NCBI GenBank assembly: GCA_947474855.1
Contig: CANJKV010000008.1
Location: forward strand, 1 to 61,306
DNA: 61,306 bases
From: Aurantimonadaceae bacterium
Lineage (GTDB): Bacteria; Pseudomonadota; Alphaproteobacteria; Rhizobiales; Rhizobiaceae
Reading direction: 5' to 3'
Shown: piece by piece, positions 54,936 through 61,306 of the stretch
Position numbering within the stretch: position 1 is the first letter of the stretch
Layout: each line of letters starts with the position of its first letter
The notes under the pieces: model-generated
Told to the model about the DNA's origin: nothing
The model's input: the letters and a program-made list of their open reading frames with translations, nothing else
The model's database searches: none
Position numbers and translations under genes: made by a program

Positions 54936-56152
54936 CGTGCGACCCCATCGACGCAACGGTGCCGCGAGCCAGAAATCGTGGCCCAAACCGCCCTGTACGC
55001 AGCCGTCGCCACATCCCCGACGACCTCGCAACCCGTCCCCGCGAACATCGTGAGGTCGCCCTCCATCACGTTCTCCGCCAGCATGACGACGGGGATGCCG
55101 TTCGCCCGCGCATGCCCGACCTCGAAGAGCGTCCCCGGGTCCCGGCCGTCCATGACCGCAAGCACCGCGTCACATGACTCGAGTCCAGCCAAGTCCTCGG
55201 TGGCGATGCCGGTCGACATGCCGCCCATGCCGACCTCGTGGAACGGCGAGAACGGCGTCGCCCCGAGGGCGGCGACGGACTGGACGAGCTGCTCGACCAG
55301 CCAGAGCTGGGCGGTCGTGAAGAACGGTGCCGCGATGTAGACGCGGCCCGGCCTCCTGTCCGTCGGCAGGGCGGCCCGGTGCGCGAGATCGCTCCGCGAC
55401 CCCGGCGGGATGCCGCGAGTCTCGACGTAGACCGACACGGCGCGCGAGGCGAGGTCGGCCGCCTCGACCGGATCGGCGCCCTCGCGCATCCACAGGTGCG
55501 AGAAGACCCCGGTGAACACGTCGCCGGACCCGATCTTCATCACCCGCTCGGATCGGTAGGGCGGGACGCGCACGGACGCGCCCCCGCGGCGGGCGACCAG
55601 CGCGCCGGCGGTCCCGCCCTTCACCACGACCGCCTCGGCGACCGCCAACAGCTCCGCGGCCGCCTCCTCGGCCGAATCCTTGCCGGACAGGCTGCGGGCC
55701 TCGGCCTCGTTGAGCACGAACGCGAGGCTGTCGGCGGAGGATCCGTTCGCCCCGAACGGCACCGTCGCGCCGGCGCCCTGCGGGTCGTGGACGGCCCGGC
55801 GCGCCCGCACCAGTGCCTCGCACTCGAGCATGCCGAACCGCACGACGGCGTCCCCGTCGACGACGAGCTCCGGCCGTGCCGCCGGCATGCCGTTCAGGAG
55901 GACCGGCGTCGCCATCGGGTGGGCGTAGACAAACGCGATCTCGTCGGGGATCGGCGCGATCTCGCAGTCCACGCCCATCGAGGAGAAGGTGGCGCGCGCG
56001 TCCTCGATCCACCCCTCGTGGGCATGGCAGACGAGCCGGACGCCGTCTCCCCACCGGGCGGCCGCGCAGGCCGCACGGCCGCCGGAGCCGTACACCCGGT
56101 CCCAGCGCGCGGAGTCGCAGATCTCGCGGTAGGCGCCGCCTGCTACGATCAT
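54932..56152 (-). CDS. PfkB kinase fused to NDT-like domain
   Basis: The protein has 406 residues. The N-terminal half (about 1-262) is a PfkB/ribokinase-type sugar or nucleoside kinase: VKGGTAGALVARRGG and the anion hole KIGSGDVFTGVF with catalytic Asp211. The C-terminal half (about 271-395) is a nucleoside 2-deoxyribosyltransferase-like (DUF4406) fold: VYIAAPFFTTAQLWL, then DAVLAVMDGRDPGTLFEVGH with the catalytic Glu344. The pair suggests cleavage or exchange of a nucleobase and phosphorylation of the sugar or nucleoside. It is coupled to genes on both sides by ATGA overlaps. The substrate is unknown. Confidence 0.8.
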   Translation of the reverse strand: MIVAGGAYREICDSARWDRVYGSGGRAACAAARWGDGVRLVCHAHEGWIEDARATFSSMGVDCEIAPIPDEIAFVYAHPMATPVLLNGMPAARPELVVDGDAVVRFGMLECEALVRARRAVHDPQGAGATVPFGANGSSADSLAFVLNEAEARSLSGKDSAEEAAAELLAVAEAVVVKGGTAGALVARRGGASVRVPPYRSERVMKIGSGDVFTGVFSHLWMREGADPVEAADLASRAVSVYVETRGIPPGSRSDLAHRAALPTDRRPGRVYIAAPFFTTAQLWLVEQLVQSVAALGATPFSPFHEVGMGGMSTGIATEDLAGLESCDAVLAVMDGRDPGTLFEVGHARANGIPVVMLAENVMEGDLTMFAGTGCEVVGDVATAAYRAVWATISGSRHRCVDGVAR

Positions 56153-56520
56153 GGTGCCGCCGCCCGGGTGACGAGGACGTGGCATGTGTTGGCCGTCCTC
56201 GCCGTCACGGCCGCGACGTAGACGTTTCCGTCGCGGATGCACCGCAACAGGGTCGCGAGGCCGCGGAAGCCCGAGAGCGAGCCGACGATCCCACCCGCTG
56301 GCGCGACCACCACGGCCACGTCGTAGCCGCCCTGGCGGTGCAGCGTCACGGCGCAGTCCGTCCCGACCGGAACGACCGCCAGGACCGCGGGGTCGACGCT
56401 CTCGAGGTCGACGTCGAAGCGCAGGGCGCAGTCGTCCGCGCCGGACCCGCCGCCCGTCCCGCCGGGCCGGGGCAGCCCGCCCGACCGCGATCCCAGTCCC
56501 CCGCCGCCGCTTCCGCCCAT
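56149..56520 (-). CDS. Small hypothetical operon protein
   Basis: The protein has 123 residues. After a glycine-rich start (MGGSGGGGLGSRSGGLPRPG) it is a small beta/alpha domain with GADDCALRFDVDLESVDPAV and VPVGTDCAVTLHRQGGYDVA, ending in VLVTRAAAP. GGAGGG precedes the ATG. Its stop overlaps the start of the kinase fusion. No family is recognised. Its position between the glycosylase and the fusion makes it a likely component of the same system. Confidence 0.6.
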   Translation of the reverse strand: MGGSGGGGLGSRSGGLPRPGGTGGGSGADDCALRFDVDLESVDPAVLAVVPVGTDCAVTLHRQGGYDVAVVVAPAGGIVGSLSGFRGLATLLRCIRDGNVYVAAVTARTANTCHVLVTRAAAP

Positions 56521-56618
56521 GCCGCCCTCCAGCGATTCGTGCCTTCTCTCGTGAAGGCCTAGCACGCGTTTGGACCGCCGGGCCATGCGGCCGCCCGCCG
56601 GGCGGTCGTGCCCTCCGC

Positions 56619-57362
56619 CTAGCGGCGCATCTCCCGCCAGATGACGGCGTCGAGGAGGGAGGGGCGCACGCCGATCGCGGCGGCGAACGCGAGGAAGCGG
56701 TCCTCGAGCGCCGGGTAGTCGCCGGGCAGCCTGGATCCGGCCGGAAAGAGGTTCATCGCGACGCCCGCCCGCAGCACGTGGACGTCGAGGATCGCGACGT
56801 CGTCCGCGCCCAGCCAGTTGCGCGCGATCCAGGAGGCGGTCTTCGGCCCGATCCCGGGGATGGCGAGCAGCGCGGCGCGGAAGCCGCGGGCCGTCGCCGT
56901 CGGGGGCGGCGAGTCCTCGATCGCGCGGAGCGCGTCGGACAGCCGGCGCGACCTCTGCCGCGGGAAGCGATACCTGACCGGGCGCCCCCCGACGTCGAGC
57001 GGCATCGAGAGTGCGTCCTCGATCTCCCCCGCGGAAGGACGGCGGCCGGGATCGAGGATGCCCCGTCCGAGGCATGCAGCGTAGGCGGCTTCGTTGACCT
57101 CCATGCGAATGCCGAAGCCGCCGAGCAGGCAGAAGGCCACCTCGTGGTGGAGCGGGCAGCCGTCCCTGCGGACGTAGTCGTCACGCGGGTCCTCCGTCGC
57201 CGCCAGCATCGCCCAATAGGCCGGGCTCCCGACCCAGCCGCTGCGCCCCCAGGCGACGCCGGGAACGACCTCCTCGTCCGGCGCGCGGTCGACCGGCGCG
57301 ATCGGCGACCGCGCGTGCGTTCCCGCCGGGCCGCAGCCGGCACCTACCAATTCCTCGAGCAT
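56619..57362 (-). CDS. OGG-like HhH-GPD DNA glycosylase
   Basis: This 247-residue protein has the helix-hairpin-helix AIPGIGPKTASWIARNWLG with Lys174 and the catalytic Asp193 in AILDVHVLRAG, as in OGG1/HhH-GPD glycosylase-lyases. It has no 4Fe-4S cluster. OGG-type enzymes excise 8-oxoguanine or other altered purines from DNA. It heads the minus-strand operon (98 bp before the next gene). The start at 57362 has GGAGGGG seven bases upstream; an ATG 12 codons earlier lacks one. In this context it may recognise a modified base rather than oxidative damage. Confidence 0.8.
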   Translation of the reverse strand: MLEELVGAGCGPAGTHARSPIAPVDRAPDEEVVPGVAWGRSGWVGSPAYWAMLAATEDPRDDYVRRDGCPLHHEVAFCLLGGFGIRMEVNEAAYAACLGRGILDPGRRPSAGEIEDALSMPLDVGGRPVRYRFPRQRSRRLSDALRAIEDSPPPTATARGFRAALLAIPGIGPKTASWIARNWLGADDVAILDVHVLRAGVAMNLFPAGSRLPGDYPALEDRFLAFAAAIGVRPSLLDAVIWREMRR

Positions 57363-57545
57363 CGACGTCCCCTCCGGCCCGGCCCAGGAAGCCAGCATCT
57401 ACCGGGAGTGGGCCTTGCGTCCGGGCGATGGCCGCGCGCCGACGTGCCACGTGGCGATACCCGATGCGCGACGGGCGCACGGTCGGACTTACGTTCCGGC
57501 GGCGGGATCGTAAGCTCCCGTGTCGAAACGGCGCGAATCGGTGGC

Positions 57546-58355
57546 ATGACCAGGATCCGGAAATCGGAGATCGAGAACTTCCGTGGGATCCGTTCCCTTG
57601 AATGGCACCCGTCGGGAGGATTCAACTGCCCGGTCGGACCCGGGGACGGCGGGAGGTCGACCAGCCTCGAGGCGATCGACCTCGGCGCGGGCGCCCGGCG
57701 GAGACCGCAGTTCGCGGGCGCCGACTTCCACCGGCTGGACTGCGACCGGCACGTCGCGATCCGCGTGACGATGGGAGACCGCCCGTCCGAGTTCCTTTCG
57801 CTCGAGGCGCACGGTCACCGTCTCAGGGGGGGCGGCCCGTGCCCGGAAACCGTCGAGGACGAGCCCGGCCACGGTCTCGAGACCGTGCTGACGGTCGAAC
57901 TCCGCGTCGACGACGATCTCGAGCCGCGCCGGTCCCTCGTCTCCGGTCGTGCCGCGCGCGCGGCCCTGGAGCGGTCGCTGGCGTGGCGGGACAGGGGCAG
58001 GCTCTCCCATATCCGGCTCTCGGGCACCGGGGGACACCGTCTCGGCTGGTCGCGGGCGTCGATCCTGAACAGGCTGTCCGACGGGCGGGCGGACGTGTCA
58101 TGGGCGATGTCGCGCGCCGCGCGCCAGGCGAGGTCCCCGGTGAAAACCGCTGCGGTAGACGAGCTCGCCGATGCGCTGGCTTCGGTCAACGCCCTGTCGG
58201 TGTTGCTGAAGGGGCTCGAGGCCGACGTGACGGTGGTCCCCGACGCCGACGACCTGTCGGCCGGGAACCCCCACGTCGCGTTGTCCCGGAGGGCCCGACG
58301 TCCCGTCGCATGTTCCCGGCGTCCGGACCCCTATGCGCGCCCGGTGGCCCCATGA
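57546..58355 (+). CDS. OLD-like ATPase, truncated, odd Walker A
   Basis: The protein has 269 residues. The start IRKSEIENFRGIRSLEWHPS and VGPGDGGRSTSLEAIDLGAG align with the N-terminal ATPase of OLD-family (overcoming lysogenization defect) nucleases. However, the Walker A lysine is Arg (GDGGRST where GDSGKST is usual), and the protein stops before Walker B and the TOPRIM nuclease. Later residues (DDLEPRRSLVSGR, SRASILNRLSDGRAD) still match the family. Either it is a decayed remnant or a shortened accessory protein. Its stop overlaps the next ATG (ATGA). Confidence 0.6.
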   Translation: MTRIRKSEIENFRGIRSLEWHPSGGFNCPVGPGDGGRSTSLEAIDLGAGARRRPQFAGADFHRLDCDRHVAIRVTMGDRPSEFLSLEAHGHRLRGGGPCPETVEDEPGHGLETVLTVELRVDDDLEPRRSLVSGRAARAALERSLAWRDRGRLSHIRLSGTGGHRLGWSRASILNRLSDGRADVSWAMSRAARQARSPVKTAAVDELADALASVNALSVLLKGLEADVTVVPDADDLSAGNPHVALSRRARRPVACSRRPDPYARPVAP

Positions 58356-59605
58356 CGCGCAACAAGCGGACGCTCCGGACCGCGGTGGACCTGCGCGACA
58401 TGCGCCCGGTGACGAGCGACGACCTCCTAGCGATGCCGGAGCCGGAGTACTACGCGCTGCGCCACGAGGTTACCCGAGCCCACTTGAGGGGCGAGGTCAC
58501 CTTCGCCTGCGCGCATTGCGGCCATTCGGTCTACGCCCCGCTGGTGCCCGCGACGCGGAAACCCTGTTGGCGGCATCGCGCAGGTGCCCCGGCCGATTGC
58601 CCCTGGTGGACCGGGAACCCGTTGAGCGTCAACCGCGTCAGCGCGCTCCAGTTCCGCGGCGCGCAGGAGAGCCCCCTGCATGCCCGGGTGAAGGAGGCCG
58701 TCGCGGAGATGCTCGAGCGGGATCCGGCGACCGAACGCGGCTCAGTCGTCGTCGACCGCTACCTCGCGGGCGCGGACGGAAGGCGGCGTCCAGATGTCCG
58801 AGCGATGGTCTCGGGGCGTCCGCTGGCGTTCGAGATACAGCTCGCAACGACCCAGGTCCCCATCATCGTGGCGAGGGAGGAGTTCTACGCCCGAGAGGGC
58901 CGATCGCTTCTCTGGCTGACCTGGTCGTTCAATCCCGCCCGCTTCATCCCGGCCTCGTTCAAGGACATCATCCACTCCCACGATGGAACCCTGTTCTCGT
59001 TGGACGAGGAGGTCCTCTCGGCGGCGGAGCGCAGCGGCCGCTTCACCGTCAGGGCGTTCCGCCGCTCCGCGGATGGGGCGTGGACGTCGGAACTCTGCGG
59101 CCTCGATGACCTCGACTGGCCCGCGAGGGGCCTCGCCCACTTGCCGGACCGGGCGGCGGCCTGGCACCTCGGCTTCCGGAGACGCTGGGCGGAGAGCCGG
59201 AGGGAAGACCGGTCCGAACCTCCGGAGGAGGCCGAGATGGTCGCCGAACTCCTGGCGCGTGCCCCGTCCCCGGCAGGCTCGCCGCCGTCGCGACGCGACC
59301 TGGCGAGCGTCCTGGATTTCCTCGCGTCGGTTCACGAGGGAAGACCGATCGCCAGCGCGCAAGTCAACCTGCGGGCGCTGCTGCACACCTTCCTCGAACC
59401 GGGCCGCCGGCACCGCTACGCTCGGTTGGCGCGGTTCGCCCTCGCATCCTGTGGCAGGACCGACGTGCTGGAGGATCCCAAGGTCGCCAGGAAGCTGAAG
59501 GCGAGGTCGCGCGGTGAGGGGCAGGAGACCCGTGACGGCCCCGTGGGAGGGGTCGCGGCGCTGCTCTATCCCGAGTGGTTCCAAGAATCCCCGCCCAGCC
59601 GATGA
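58352..59605 (+). CDS. CoiA/DUF6035-like putative nuclease
   Basis: The protein has 417 residues. An N-terminal zinc motif, FACAHCGHSVYAPL, with a later CWRHRAGAPADC, is followed by a CoiA-like nuclease core: RRRPDVRAMVSGRPLAFEIQ with LATTQVP (D...E-x-Q). The C-terminal half is helical and may bind partners. CoiA-type proteins act on single-stranded DNA during competence; DUF6035 members are of unknown role. It starts on the last codon of the OLD-like gene (ATGA). Both run away from the glycosylase operon, sharing its 184-bp promoter region. Confidence 0.65.
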   Translation: MTRNKRTLRTAVDLRDMRPVTSDDLLAMPEPEYYALRHEVTRAHLRGEVTFACAHCGHSVYAPLVPATRKPCWRHRAGAPADCPWWTGNPLSVNRVSALQFRGAQESPLHARVKEAVAEMLERDPATERGSVVVDRYLAGADGRRRPDVRAMVSGRPLAFEIQLATTQVPIIVAREEFYAREGRSLLWLTWSFNPARFIPASFKDIIHSHDGTLFSLDEEVLSAAERSGRFTVRAFRRSADGAWTSELCGLDDLDWPARGLAHLPDRAAAWHLGFRRRWAESRREDRSEPPEEAEMVAELLARAPSPAGSPPSRRDLASVLDFLASVHEGRPIASAQVNLRALLHTFLEPGRRHRYARLARFALASCGRTDVLEDPKVARKLKARSRGEGQETRDGPVGGVAALLYPEWFQESPPSR

Positions 59606-59779
59606 TGCCAGCGTCCCCGGGCGTCGAGTTCGCCAGCGTCGGACGACGGGGCCGCCGGATGGACGCGCGACCTGTCGCGGGGACGGTCCTCGCTGCCATG
59701 GACGCGCTCGTGCTCTTCGCCGTCGTGGTGCAGGGGCTGGTGACAGGGGCCGTCGCCCGGCGCTCCGGAAACCGTCGGA

Positions 59780-60280
59780 TCAGCGGGGGGCGTGCGCCGT
59801 CGCGAACGTGACGAGGTTCACCAACGTCACGTCGAAGTCGAAGTCCTCGCCCAGGAAGGCCTCGAGCTCGAACGGGCATCCATCGGGCAGTCCCTGCGGC
59901 AGTTCCCGGCCATGTTCGCGAAGCGCGCTGGCGGCGTTGCGCTTCGCGAGTCTCCAGGTCCGGTCCATCTCGACCTTGCGCGCCATCGAGGGCGAGTACT
60001 TCACCAGCAGCTCCGACTGGAAACCGTCCGTTTCCGTCCTCCAGTGGTCGAGGGAACGAGAGCCCGGATCCGCCGCGGCCTTCAGCAAATGGACAAGGAT
60101 GTTCCTCAGTTGGCTGTGCACCGCATCGAGATGGGATTTGCCCAAGTCCGCAATCTCCTCCGCGATGTTGTCGAGGTCGATGTCCGTCGGAAGCCGCGGG
60201 CAGAACAGGCGGATCTTGCGGATCAAGCTCGCCTGCTGCTGTGTCCAGGCGAAGAAGTCCGCCTCGTAAGCTGCGCTCAT
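59780..60280 (-). CDS. DUF29-family protein
   Basis: This 166-residue protein has the DUF29 pattern: YEADFFAWTQQQASLIRKIR near the start, DLDNIAEEIADLGKSHLDAV and LLKAAADPGSRSLDHWRTE in the middle. It is all-helical and cytosolic. Function unknown; the family is widespread in cyanobacteria and alphaproteobacteria, often in accessory DNA. It may be the antitoxin-like or regulatory partner of an unseen gene, but nothing here shows it. Confidence 0.85.
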   Translation of the reverse strand: MSAAYEADFFAWTQQQASLIRKIRLFCPRLPTDIDLDNIAEEIADLGKSHLDAVHSQLRNILVHLLKAAADPGSRSLDHWRTETDGFQSELLVKYSPSMARKVEMDRTWRLAKRNAASALREHGRELPQGLPDGCPFELEAFLGEDFDFDVTLVNLVTFATAHAPR

Positions 60281-60722
60281 GTCGTCCCTCTCCGTCCCGG
60301 CGGCCGGGGTGCCGAAGCATCATAGGAGACGCCGGCGCCGGAGCAAAGGGAGGGCCGCATATCGCACTCGTCGCCCCGGGTTCCGCCACATTGGGCGTCT
60401 TGGGGATCGGCGCTCCTCGGTCGGCTCGTCGCACCTCGGCGCGGCGTCGAGAGGGGAGGGGCTCACCGGACATGCCGGTGCCATCCCGTCGAGCCTTCCG
60501 CCGACAGATCGATCACGTCGGGCCGCTGCCTCCTCCGTCGGGCGAAAGGGTGCGGAGCCACGATCGCCGCCGCCTTGGATTCCCTTGTGGTGACCGGCGA
60601 TGCGCGGCGACCGATCCGAGGCAAATCCGCCCGACAGGTCACCGCGCCAATCGGCATCGAAGCTGCGCACCGATGCACGGCCGAGGAAGCTCTTCGTAGA
60701 CTCCGCTGAGCGCGATCGGACC
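60281..60722. other. Intergenic, 442 bp
   Basis: This lies between the DUF29 gene and the DUF421 pseudogene. No protein-like frame is seen on either strand. It should contain the DUF29 promoter. Confidence 0.45.
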
Positions 60723-61211
60723 TCATACCGTCGTCCGCAAGACGACGTTGATTGTGCCGTCGCTCTCCAGGACCATGGCCTCGACTTGCGACGGGTCCTG
60801 CCCGCCGCTCGAACGCAAGGCACTCATTGCCTCGTCCCGGGTCACTCGTTCGGAGCGCATGGTGCCCCCGCAGAATTCACCGTGCCGCATCAGGAGGGCG
60901 GGCTCTGACCGTACAACATGGGCGAACGCCTTCCAGCGGACGGACGTGAACGCCACCAGGAACTGCATGCCGATGAGAAGCGCGAGAGCGACGGTGCCCT
61001 CTGCGAGCGCGATCGACTCCTGAAGGAGGATGGCGGAAAGCGTAGATCCCAGCGCCACCGTCACCACGAGGTCGAAAGCGTTCAGCTACGCGAGGGTCCG
61101 CTTGCCCGAAATCCGGAGGAACAGGACGAGCGTGACATAGGCGAGGACACCGACGATAAGCGTCCTCACGATGCCCTGCCAGTCCTGGAACACCATGCTT
61201 TTCCAATCCAC
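60723..61211 (-). pseudogene. DUF421 (YetF-like) gene with nonsense codon
   Basis: Reading begins at GTG 61211 (AGGAG seven bases upstream) with VDWKSMVFQDWQGIVRTLIV and the helix AYVTLVLFLRISGKRTLA. A TAG codon (61086-61088) stands where the family has Lys or a similar residue, and the frame resumes LNAFDLVVTVALGSTLSAIL to 60723. Intact, this would be a normal YetF/DUF421 membrane protein of 162 residues. A single change AAG to TAG explains it. A restart at the GTG at 61067 would give only the C-terminal soluble part. Confidence 0.75.
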
Positions 61212-61306
61212 GATCGCGCTCCTTTGCTGGGTCGCGCCTGCGCCTATGCCTCAGGATGGTGCCGGCGGACGAAGCGTCAGGGGGCTTGGACCTGGAATGT
61301 TCGAGC

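Noticed and set aside
53081-59605. Reading the block as a dpd or queuosine pathway
   Set aside because: No TGT-like, QueD, QueE or FolE protein is present; only the QueC-like gene fits.
59602-59811. Small plus-strand frame with one hydrophobic stretch (AMDALVLFAVVVQGLV)
   Set aside because: Overlaps the end of the DUF29 gene and lacks a ribosome-binding site; probably chance.
1-61306. tRNA, rRNA and CRISPR arrays
   Set aside because: No conserved tRNA arms, rRNA segments or regularly spaced repeats noticed; a dedicated scan was not possible.

Overview
The window is about 61 kb of uniformly GC-rich DNA with the gene content of an alphaproteobacterium of the order Hyphomicrobiales (Rhizobiales). 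A Methylobacterium-like or related plant/soil genus is my best guess. The support is a ccoNOQP/ccoGHIS cluster under FNR-type boxes, HWE histidine kinases, a LOV-HWE kinase, several PAS/GGDEF/EAL proteins and small families typical of that group (DUF2382, DUF29, DUF6634, a PhnA-like membrane protein). I saw no rRNA, tRNA, CRISPR array or replication origin.

Layout. 1-3.5 kb: an envelope/stress block (YidB-like protein, two coupled DUF2382 proteins, a PhnA-like membrane protein). 3.6-11.4 kb: sensory genes (PAS-LuxR regulator, PAS-GGDEF-EAL protein, MarR regulator, PAS-HWE kinase). 11.6-21.4 kb: the high-affinity cbb3 oxidase locus, all on the minus strand. It holds an FNR-like regulator with a small membrane protein, ccoNOQP, then ccoGHIS plus a four-helix membrane protein. 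FNR-type boxes lie upstream of the small membrane protein, ccoN and ccoG. The regulator therefore probably switches on the oxidase, its copper loading and assembly, and its own transcription unit when oxygen is low. 21.4-31.4 kb: small hypothetical genes, a GYF/TM2/RDD membrane cluster, a TauE/SafE-like exporter, a CBS-BON protein and a frameshifted diguanylate cyclase. 31.6-40 kb: a recombination scar with a hybrid-kinase fragment, a single-domain response regulator, a very large GAF-PAS-GGDEF-EAL protein, a second MarR regulator and a LOV-HWE photoreceptor kinase.

40.5-61 kb is accessory DNA. It contains a coupled pair of unknown genes that looks like a defence cassette, an ISL3-type transposase remnant that truncates a SIR2-domain gene, and a redox/regulator block (MerR, chloroperoxidase-like hydrolase, PfpI-like pseudogene, HxlR, MDR reductase). 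An intact IS1182-type element follows, then a DUF6634-containing array and an XRE-type regulator.

The most interesting part is 53.1-59.6 kb. On the minus strand lie an OGG-like HhH-GPD DNA glycosylase, a small unknown protein, a PfkB-kinase/nucleoside-deoxyribosyltransferase fusion, a zinc-finger protein and a QueC-like enzyme. Divergent from them are an OLD-like ATPase lacking its nuclease half and a CoiA/DUF6035-like putative nuclease. This gene set suggests a nucleobase- or nucleotide-modifying system, possibly anti-phage. That is inference from domains and gene order only.

Several genes are visibly broken: nonsense codons in the PfpI-like and DUF421 genes, a frameshift in a GGDEF gene, and truncated SIR2, kinase and transposase genes. 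This fits a plasmid or a fluid genomic island.
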